Source: Bacteroidales bacterium UBA3724
GTDB lineage: Bacteria; Bacteroidota; Bacteroidia; Bacteroidales; P3
Direction of reading: 5' to 3'
Length of the DNA stretch: 12,159 nt
NCBI GenBank assembly: GCA_002371315.1
Contig: DFHL01000136.1
Span: 3,497-15,655 of the forward strand
Position numbers and translations under genes: made by a program. Positions 6,981 to 12,159 of this stretch are shown one piece after another. Below the pieces are notes generated by a model. That model saw nothing but the letters and a program-made list of their open reading frames with translations. It made no database searches and had not been told where the DNA came from. The first letter of the stretch is position 1. Each line of letters opens with the position of its first letter.

Positions 6981-7116
6981 CAAAAAGGGGACCTCGGTTC
7001 CTTTTCAGGCCAAGAGCCTGAAAACCAACGCCGGGACTTTTGAGTAGTTACAACCTGTGATTTCCCTGCAGCCATCCCAAATGCTAATCACAAGGCTATT
7101 CAGAAGCCCCTTTTTG
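6981..7116 (+). ncRNA. Candidate structured RNA or palindromic repeat, 136 nt
   Basis: Four helices explain most of this gap between miaA and aroA. The closing stem P1 pairs CAAAAAGGGG (6981-6990) with CCCCTTTTTG (7107-7116), 10 bp perfect. Hairpin P2 pairs TTTTCAGGC (7002-7010) with GCCTGAAAA (7016-7024), 9 bp perfect. P4 pairs CTTTTGAGTAG (7037-7047) with CTATTCAGAAG (7096-7106), 11 bp including two G-U wobbles. P3 pairs 7054-7062 with 7086-7095, 9 bp with one bulged A. The 3' strands of P3, P4 and P1 are directly contiguous. The wobbles become A-C mismatches in the other strand, so plus-strand RNA is favoured. P1 runs into TTTTTGTTTT, so it may also terminate miaA transcription. No known RNA family is recognised. 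A short non-autonomous mobile element is the main alternative. Confidence 0.45.
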
Positions 7117-7141
7117 TTTTACCCAACGTACTTGATTCCAC

Positions 7142-7170
7142 AAAAAAAGGCGTCCCGAAAAGAACGCCTT
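7142..7170 (-). terminator. Rho-independent terminator of aroA
   Basis: On the minus strand AAGGCGT pairs with ACGCCTT (7164-7170 with 7147-7153) around a 10-nt loop and runs into a 7-T tract (7142-7148). It lies 29 nt past the aroA stop and faces the structured element behind miaA. Confidence 0.85.
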
Positions 7171-7198
7171 AATATCATTACATTCAGTAGATTAGACA

Positions 7199-8416
7199 CT
7201 ACTGCAAGATCATACGGTCGAGCATCTTCCAGAAGTCGGGGAACGACTTGGCAACAACGTCGGGGTTGCTGACCTTCAGGTCGGGGTTGATGACGCGCAA
7301 AACGCCAAACGCCATAGCAATGCGATGATCGTCAAACGAATCGATCTCAGCGGCCGACGCAAGGCTTTCCTTCGTAAAAGGCTCACCAGCAGGGATAACC
7401 AGCACATCATCTTCCACAACCACTTCGCGGCCCAAAGCCTTCAGATTGGAAGAAATACTTGCCAGCCGGTCACTCTCCTTGAACCGCAGTGTGCCGACGC
7501 CCGTAAGGCGGGCAGAAATGCCCAACGCCGCGCAAGTCACAGCGACAGCAGGCACCAAGTCGGGCGTGCCGGTGAAATCCCATTCAAAAGAAGAAATCAG
7601 GCCCTTCTCGCGCTTCAGTTCAACCGACTGTTCGCCCTGATTCACAGTAACTCCCAGCTTAGAATAAATGTCGCGCACCACCCTGTCGCCCTGCAGACTT
7701 TCGCGGGCAAGACCAGGAAGACGGACCGGGACACCCGGCAGAAGAGATACAGCCTCAAAGAAATACGAAGCCGACGACCAGTCCTTCTCGATAGAGACCA
7801 CATCGCACTGAGGAATAGAATGTTCGACATTGTAGGTCGGCGGATTGCCCTTGAGGCACCATTGCACCTTAGCCTGCTCCATCACCTTGAGAGTCATATC
7901 GATATAAGGTTCCGACACAGGAGTGCCGACCAGCTCGACCATACCGCCCTGCGGCATAGTGGCCGAAGCCAGCAGCAAGGCCGAAGCAAACTGGCTCGAG
8001 ATACTGCAGTCAATCACAATACGTTGAGACGTCGGTATAGAGCCCTCAATCTTGACAGGCAGAAAGCCTTCCTCGCCGGTGCAAGTAATAGAGCAGCCCG
8101 CTGCGCGCAGCGCGTCGATCATCTTGCCCATCGGACGACGGCAAAGCTGTTCCGAACCCGTAAGTGTGTGCGTGCCAGGGGTAATAGCAAGCAGCGCAAG
8201 CATAAAACGAGCCACAGTGGCAGCGTCACGGCAGTCGAAATTATGGCGACGGCTGCCCTTGAGCTGGTGCAGCAGGCGCGCAAGCTGCTGAGTGTCGTTG
8301 GATGTGGAAATATTCTTAATCTTGATGCCTGTCCGCGACATATAGTCGAGCATCAGCCACCGATTCGAAAGACTTTTTGACGAAGGCAAAGTGATCTGTA
8401 TTGTTTCCAATTCCAT
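7199..8416 (-). CDS. aroA: 3-phosphoshikimate 1-carboxyvinyltransferase (EPSP synthase)
   Basis: Sixth step of the shikimate pathway: joins phosphoenolpyruvate to shikimate-3-phosphate. Seen from the N terminus: PSSKSLSNR (Lys14, Ser15 and Arg19 as substrate contacts), DAATVARF (64-71), CRRPMGKMIDALR, SSQFASALL, DWSSASYFFEA, TPDLVPA with the likely catalytic Asp286, LRFKESDRL with Lys313 and Glu314, FDDHR (361-365) and the terminal KSFPDFWKML. Length 405 aa fits Bacteroidota enzymes. I chose the ATG at 8416 over a TTG five codons upstream. The PEP-site motif NAGTAMR of E. coli is DAATVAR here, so Gly96 is replaced by Ala66. The gene has its own promoter about 80 nt upstream and a strong terminator, so it is probably monocistronic. 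Confidence 0.94.
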   Translation of the reverse strand: MELETIQITLPSSKSLSNRWLMLDYMSRTGIKIKNISTSNDTQQLARLLHQLKGSRRHNFDCRDAATVARFMLALLAITPGTHTLTGSEQLCRRPMGKMIDALRAAGCSITCTGEEGFLPVKIEGSIPTSQRIVIDCSISSQFASALLLASATMPQGGMVELVGTPVSEPYIDMTLKVMEQAKVQWCLKGNPPTYNVEHSIPQCDVVSIEKDWSSASYFFEAVSLLPGVPVRLPGLARESLQGDRVVRDIYSKLGVTVNQGEQSVELKREKGLISSFEWDFTGTPDLVPAVAVTCAALGISARLTGVGTLRFKESDRLASISSNLKALGREVVVEDDVLVIPAGEPFTKESLASAAEIDSFDDHRIAMAFGVLRVINPDLKVSNPDVVAKSFPDFWKMLDRMILQ

Positions 8417-8493
8417 ATCTACGTATTTCAATTATTCAGTATAACTTTATTTTACAATCGTTTAATTAAATTTCACCAAGCAGAAAACTTTTG

Positions 8494-8524
8494 CAAAATT
8501 ACGAAAAAAATTTTACAAAAGAAA
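8494..8524 (-). promoter_or_regulatory. Promoter of aroA
   Basis: TAATTTTG (complement of 8494-8501) is a perfect TAnnTTTG -7 box; a TTTC at the -33 position (8521-8524) lies 19 nt upstream, one base off TTTG. The -7 region is part of a 20-bp sequence (8492-8511) identical to the one before dnaG (11974-11993). Confidence 0.65.
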
Positions 8525-8530
8525 TCAGCG

Positions 8531-8561
8531 AAAAAAAATTCCATTCAACCCGCCCCGGAAT
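8531..8561 (-). terminator. Possible terminator of the sigma-54 regulator gene
   Basis: On the minus strand ATTCC (8557-8561) can pair with GGAAT (8538-8542) around a 14-nt G-rich loop, followed by a run of eight T (8531-8538). The stem is short, so the call rests mostly on the T run and its place 23 nt after the stop codon. Confidence 0.35.
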
Positions 8562-8584
8562 CCGCGTCCGAAAAGAGGCCGAGA

Positions 8585-9865
8585 CTACACCTCGATGCCA
8601 TATTCCCTTATCTTCCTGTACAATGTGCGCTCCGAGATGCCCAAATCCTGCGCTGCCGGACGGCGGCGGCCGCGGTGACGCTCCAACGCCCTGACGATGG
8701 CATTCTTCTCGCGGTCGAAAAGCGAGACAGTATCATTCTCCACAACTTCAGAATCCTGAAACTCAACCTCTTCAGCATTGTCGATATGCTGATGCGACGG
8801 ATGGAACGAACCCGTGGCAGCCGGAACAGCGCCAGAGGAAACATTTTCAGTATCAAGCTGATAATACTTGTCCGCATCAAGATAATCAGGCTCCTCGCCC
8901 ACCCCCTGCATCTGCACACCGTGCTGCGCCATCGAGGTGATAATCTGCTTCAAATTATTGATTTCCGAACGCATCTCGTTGATCATCTGGCCCATAGAAA
9001 GAGCCTTGAGAAGCAATTCGCGGTCCGAGATGGCACCCCCCGAAGGCGAATCCTGCCTGAACAGGACCGGCAACTTGTCGTCAGGGACATAGTGCAGATA
9101 GTTCGACAAGATGTCGCGAGTAATCAGCCGCTCGCTCTCGACGACCGCAATCTGCTCCGTAACGTTCTTAAGCTCACGCACATTGCCATACCAAGGATAC
9201 TCCATCAGATACTGGCGCCCATCGTCCGACAAACGCAGCAGCGGCATCTTGTACTTCTCGGCAACATCCGAGGCGAACTTGCGGAACAGCAGCACAATGT
9301 CCTCCTTACGCTCGCGAAGCGGCGGAATGACGATAGAAATCTGATTAAGACGGTAATACAAATCCTCGCGATAGTGTCCCTTGCGAATGGCCGCAAGCAA
9401 GTCGACATTGGTGGCAGCCACGACGCGGACATTGATTTTGCGCGCCGTCGACGAGCCGACAGGTATAATCTCGCCGTTCTCGAGGACACGCAGCAGCTTG
9501 ACCTGCATCGAGAGAGGCAGCTCACCGACCTCGTCGAGGAAAATAGTGCCTCCGTCGGCCTCCTCAAAGTAGCCCTTGCGGTCCTTGTCGGCACCGGTAA
9601 ACGATCCCTTGATGTGGCCGAAAAGCTCGCTCTCGATTGTGCCCTCGGGAATGGCACCGCAGTTGACCGAGACCAGCTTCTTGTGCTTGCGGCTCGAATT
9701 GTCGTGGATCATACGGGCAAAGACCTCCTTGCCCACGCCGCTTTCGCCCGTAACAAGAATCGACAAGTCGGTGGGAGCCACCTGAATAGCCTTGTTGATT
9801 GCAAGTATCAGTTTAGGGTCATTGCCTATGATGTCATATCTGTTTTTTATTGTCTGGATGTCCAT
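8585..9865 (-). CDS. Sigma-54-type AAA+ activator without receiver domain
   Basis: Bacterial enhancer-binding protein. The AAA+ domain starts almost at the N terminus: Walker A GESGVGKE (40-47), the sigma-54 contact loop as GSFTGA (Ser88 where the family has Ala), Walker B FLDE with Asp111-Glu112, sensor I ATNVDL, arginine-finger region REDLYYRLN (Arg166, Arg172), and sensor II YGNVREL. A linker of about 130 residues follows, with a probable short coiled coil (MGQMINEMRSEINNLK) and an acidic stretch. The C terminus is a Fis-type helix-turn-helix ending ISERTLYRKIREYGI. There is no REC, GAF or PAS sensor, so activity must be controlled in trans, as with PspF-like activators. The ATG at 9865 gives 426 aa; a TTG 11 codons upstream is less likely. 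Targets cannot be read from this window, and neighbours dnaG and aroA have housekeeping promoters. Confidence 0.92.
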   Translation of the reverse strand: MDIQTIKNRYDIIGNDPKLILAINKAIQVAPTDLSILVTGESGVGKEVFARMIHDNSSRKHKKLVSVNCGAIPEGTIESELFGHIKGSFTGADKDRKGYFEEADGGTIFLDEVGELPLSMQVKLLRVLENGEIIPVGSSTARKINVRVVAATNVDLLAAIRKGHYREDLYYRLNQISIVIPPLRERKEDIVLLFRKFASDVAEKYKMPLLRLSDDGRQYLMEYPWYGNVRELKNVTEQIAVVESERLITRDILSNYLHYVPDDKLPVLFRQDSPSGGAISDRELLLKALSMGQMINEMRSEINNLKQIITSMAQHGVQMQGVGEEPDYLDADKYYQLDTENVSSGAVPAATGSFHPSHQHIDNAEEVEFQDSEVVENDTVSLFDREKNAIVRALERHRGRRRPAAQDLGISERTLYRKIREYGIEV

Positions 9866-9890
9866 TTTTGAAGTATTGAATTGAAGTTCT

Positions 9891-9916
9891 AAAAACAAAA
9901 CCTGCCTGTCGGTCAG
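9891..9916 (-). terminator. Weak terminator candidate between dnaG and the regulator
   Basis: On the minus strand CTG-A-CC and GGCAG (within 9902-9916) form a 5-bp stem with one bulged A and a GACA loop, followed by GTTTTGTTTTT. It would partly separate dnaG from the downstream regulator. The stem is weak. I saw no convincing TAnnTTTG promoter for the regulator in 9866-9965 (the best is AACCTTTG), so read-through from dnaG is possible. Confidence 0.25.
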
Positions 9917-9965
9917 AAAGAATGAAAAGAGTTAAAGCAAAGGTTCAAACAACATAACATAATCA

Positions 9966-11966
9966 TCAACTAAACACACGATTCAGAGCCGCACCAAGCT
10001 GCTGGCGAATCTTGATAAGCTGCATCTTTTGCGACACCAGCATCAGCTTCTCCTCGTCGTCCGAAAGATAGGCAAACTGGCGGTCGATGTCGTCGATTTT
10101 CACATCCAGCTTCTTGAGTTTCAGCGTCAGCAGCGACTCCTCGACATCGGAGCGCATACGTTCCTGCTTGGTCGGGACATAGATATGCTTCTCCTTCCAT
10201 TTGTCACTGACCTGATAGTCAGTCATCATCATCGCCACGGCCGTATCGCGTACGCGCTCATCGTCCCAGGTGACAAAAATCTGCGGGTCGATCACCGTCT
10301 CGCCCCTGTTGACACGCTCGGCATAGACATTGAAAACAGTCTGACACACAGGGTCTTCAAACGTCAGCTGGTCGCCAAGCAGGTCGCCGACAATCACCTG
10401 CGCGACGGTGTAGTGCTCCACAACCGTCTCGCCGGCCTCGTTTGTCGATTCGAGGTCGATCGTTTCGTTGCCGAAATTCAGCAACAGGCTGATAATCTTG
10501 TTCTCCTGGCTTTGTGCCGGGTTGAGCGTAAAGGGCACCACAGGCTTGGACGGCGGCGTAGCCTCCGTCTGCTGCCCGTCGTCCTGCTGCCCCTGTTGAC
10601 CAGTGCCGTCTCTAAGGTCCTTGTCGCCCTCGTCCGGCTTATGGTTCAGCGACTCGTAAAGCTTGCGGTTCAAGGTTTTGGCAAGCTCGTTTTGAAGTGT
10701 TTCTTCAGGTATGCGGAGCAGCGAAGCACACTGCGTCACATACTCCGTCCGCTCCATCAGGTCGGGCACCAGTGCGATGGTACGCACAATGTCGCCGAGC
10801 ACCTCAGCCTTGCGGATCGGGTCGCCCTTGATTTCGGCAGCCAGTATCTTGGTTTTGAAGATGATAAAATTCGTTTCGTTGTCGCGCAGGTATTCCTGCA
10901 GCTTAGTCGACCCGTAGGTTTGGGCGTAGCTGTCGGGGTCGTGCCCGTCGGGGAAGAGCACCACGCGGACGTGCATACCCTCCTCAAACAGCATATTCAC
11001 AGCGCGAAAGGCAGCCTTGATGCCCGCCGAGTCGCCGTCGTAGAGCACGGTGACGTTCTTGGTGTAGCGGCGCATCAGACGCACCTGCTCGATTGTCAGC
11101 GACGTGCCGCACGAGGCCACAGTGTTCTCGACGCCAGACTGATACATCGAAATGACATCGACGTTGCCTTCCACCAGATAGCACTTGTCGAGGCGCGAAA
11201 TGGCGTTCTTGGCCTGAAAGAGGCCATAGAGGATATGGCTCTTGTTATAGATTTCAGAATCAGGCGAATTGACATATTTCGCCGCCTGCTTTTCCTTCGA
11301 CAGGATGCGTCCCGAAAAGCCCAGCACGCGCCCCGAGACGCTGTAGATGGGAAACATCACGCGGCCGCGGAAACGGTCGTAGACCTTGCCGTCGTCCTTG
11401 AAGATGGAGAGGCCCGTTTTCTGCAACACATTGTCGCTGTAGCCGTTGGCTCGAGCGTGGCGCGTAAAGTTCTCCCACTCGTCGAGGCAGTAGCCGAGGC
11501 CGAAGTCCTTGATAACCTTGTCGGTAAGGCCGCGGCCGTGGAAGTAGGACAGGCCGATGGCCACCCCCATCTCGTTGTCGAAGAGCAGCGAGGCGAAATA
11601 CTTCTGCGCGAACTCGGAGACGTGGAACAGCGCGTCGCGCTCGTTGTTGCGCTCAATCTGCTCCTCGCTGAGCTGCTCCTCTTCCACCTCGATGTTGTAT
11701 TTCTTTGCAAGCCAGCGCAGTGCCTCGGGATAGGTGTAGTGCTCGTGCTTCATCAGGAAGCCGACGGCGTTGCCGCTTTCGCCGCAGCCGAAGCACTTGT
11801 AGATGCCTTTCGAGGGCGAAACATTGAAGGACGGCGTCTTCTCGTTGTGGAAGGGGCAGCAGCCGATATGGTTTGCGCCGCGCTTTTTGAGCGACACAAA
11901 CTCGCCGATGACTTCCTCTATACGAGTCGCATCCATAATGCGTTGTATGGTTTCCTGACTGATCAT
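9966..11966 (-). CDS. dnaG: DNA primase DnaG
   Basis: Makes RNA primers at the replication fork and works with the DnaB helicase. Seen: an N-terminal CHC2 zinc finger with Cys37-x2-His40 and Cys58-x2-Cys61 (one His, three Cys); the catalytic core with the TOPRIM acid EGNVD (Glu266, Asp270) and DGDSAG (Asp310, Asp312); an earlier RNAP-like block FRGRVMFPIYS. A polar Gln/Asp-rich linker around residue 450 (GQQGQQDDGQQ) leads to a C-terminal helical domain that should bind the helicase. I chose the ATG at 11966 (MISQETIQRI); an extension to 12074 would add 36 residues that are unlike the family and would overlap the promoter. Length 666 aa is within the Bacteroidota range. The promoter -7 box ends only about 10 nt before the ATG, so the mRNA leader would be very short. 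Confidence 0.96.
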   Translation of the reverse strand: MISQETIQRIMDATRIEEVIGEFVSLKKRGANHIGCCPFHNEKTPSFNVSPSKGIYKCFGCGESGNAVGFLMKHEHYTYPEALRWLAKKYNIEVEEEQLSEEQIERNNERDALFHVSEFAQKYFASLLFDNEMGVAIGLSYFHGRGLTDKVIKDFGLGYCLDEWENFTRHARANGYSDNVLQKTGLSIFKDDGKVYDRFRGRVMFPIYSVSGRVLGFSGRILSKEKQAAKYVNSPDSEIYNKSHILYGLFQAKNAISRLDKCYLVEGNVDVISMYQSGVENTVASCGTSLTIEQVRLMRRYTKNVTVLYDGDSAGIKAAFRAVNMLFEEGMHVRVVLFPDGHDPDSYAQTYGSTKLQEYLRDNETNFIIFKTKILAAEIKGDPIRKAEVLGDIVRTIALVPDLMERTEYVTQCASLLRIPEETLQNELAKTLNRKLYESLNHKPDEGDKDLRDGTGQQGQQDDGQQTEATPPSKPVVPFTLNPAQSQENKIISLLLNFGNETIDLESTNEAGETVVEHYTVAQVIVGDLLGDQLTFEDPVCQTVFNVYAERVNRGETVIDPQIFVTWDDERVRDTAVAMMMTDYQVSDKWKEKHIYVPTKQERMRSDVEESLLTLKLKKLDVKIDDIDRQFAYLSDDEEKLMLVSQKMQLIKIRQQLGAALNRVFS

Positions 11967-11975
11967 AACGAGGTG

Positions 11976-12007
11976 CAAAATTACGAAAAAAATCCGAAAC
12001 GGAGAAA
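11976..12007 (-). promoter_or_regulatory. Promoter of dnaG
   Basis: TAATTTTG (complement of 11976-11983) is a perfect -7 box; TTTC (12004-12007) lies 20 nt upstream as a near match to -33. Transcription should start within a few bases of the ATG at 11966, leaving almost no leader. A 20-bp core (11974-11993) is identical to the aroA promoter. Confidence 0.65.
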
Positions 12008-12035
12008 TATTTTTTTGCACAACGGGAAAAAAGAA

Positions 12036-12050
12036 CTGCCAAAATGTCAG
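12036..12050. promoter_or_regulatory. Palindromic 15-bp site, imperfect copy
   Basis: CTGCCAAAATGTCAG matches the perfect palindrome at 12068-12082 in 13 of 15 bases. It lies about 30 bp upstream of the dnaG -33 position. The pair looks like a double operator. The binding protein is unknown. Confidence 0.4.
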
Positions 12051-12067
12051 TTTTCCGCTCCCGAAAC

Positions 12068-12082
12068 CTGACATAATGTCAG
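12068..12082. promoter_or_regulatory. Palindromic 15-bp site, perfect copy
   Basis: CTGACAT-A-ATGTCAG is a perfect 7-bp inverted repeat with a 1-nt centre. Its start is 32 bp from that of the imperfect copy, about three helical turns, so both would face the same side of the DNA. It may serve dnaG or a gene beyond the window edge. Confidence 0.45.
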
Positions 12083-12136
12083 TCCCACCCGCCCGGCTCC
12101 GCCCCCGGAAACGGCGGTCGTGAAGCGCTGAAAACC

Positions 12137-12159
12137 AGCACCAGCTATGCCCGTTGTAC
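12137..12159 (-). repeat. Right copy of the imperfect inverted repeat at the window ends
   Basis: The reverse complement matches positions 2-24 at 21 of 23 bases. It also runs into a hairpin: on the minus strand GTGCTG pairs with CAGCGC (6 bp, one wobble) around a GTTTT loop. A minus-strand frame is open from 12157 to a stop at 12047 and would begin TTGIAGAG, compared with TTGRAGAW at the other end, so a shared coding motif is a possible explanation. Confidence 0.5.

Noticed and set aside
7057..7272. 71-codon open frame on the plus strand across the miaA-aroA gap
   Set aside because: It crosses the aroA terminator and coding sequence, has no recognisable motif, and the region is better explained by RNA structure.
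10029..12071. 680-codon open frame on the plus strand opposite dnaG, and similar long frames opposite the regulator (8675-9871), aroA (7325-8380) and meaB (2820-3716)
   Set aside because: The minus-strand or plus-strand partner in each case carries clear family motifs; the opposite frames show none and are low-complexity by-products of GC-rich codon use.
11967..12074. N-terminal extension of DnaG by 36 residues
   Set aside because: It would cover the promoter -7 box and the palindromic sites and is unlike primase N termini; MISQETIQRI is the natural start.
1..12159. Circular element closed by terminal overlap
   Set aside because: The end sequences are inverted, not direct, repeats, so they do not support circularity.

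Overview
The window reads as ordinary chromosomal housekeeping DNA from a moderately GC-rich member of the Bacteroidota, most likely Bacteroidales. The evidence is several promoters with the Bacteroidota -7 box TAnnTTTG (one with a TTTG box exactly 19 nt upstream), few Shine-Dalgarno sequences, a MORN/YwqK-type lipoprotein, and typical Bacteroidota versions of AnmK, AroA and DnaG. I cannot name a genus. No phage, integrase, transposase, CRISPR array or toxin gene is visible.

Layout. Positions 1-288 hold an end repeat, a possible promoter and a 139-nt leader with a long inverted repeat. anmK (cell-wall sugar recycling, 289-1338, +) follows and converges on hemW (radical-SAM heme chaperone, 1348-2481, -). 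hemW lies directly behind a tRNA-Met gene (2519-2595, -); the tRNA terminator hairpin runs into the hemW TTG start codon. The tRNA promoter and the meaB promoter diverge from the same 60 bp. A plus-strand cluster runs meaB (B12-mutase GTPase chaperone), a MORN-repeat lipoprotein, cca (tRNA CCA-adding enzyme) and miaA (tRNA A37 prenyltransferase); cca and miaA overlap by 4 bp. The other half is on the minus strand: dnaG primase (9966-11966), a sigma-54-type AAA+ regulator (8585-9865) and aroA/EPSP synthase (7199-8416). aroA and dnaG each have their own promoter and share an identical 20-bp core.

The gap between miaA and aroA is the least ordinary part. Positions 6981-7116 can fold into a 136-nt structure with four helices: a 10-bp closing stem, a 9-bp perfect hairpin, and 11-bp and 9-bp stems stacked end to end. 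The G-U wobbles point to plus-strand RNA, and the closing stem ends in a U-rich run. An alternative 9-bp hairpin competes with two of these helices. It is either an undescribed structured RNA or a small palindromic mobile repeat; I recognise no known family.

Other points of note are two 15-bp palindromic sites upstream of dnaG; natural alanine in AroA at the position of E. coli Gly96, the site linked to glyphosate insensitivity; a GSFTGA instead of GAFTGA loop in the sigma-54 regulator; and imperfect 23-bp inverted repeats at the two extreme ends of the window. No stretch over 300 bases lacks a gene.
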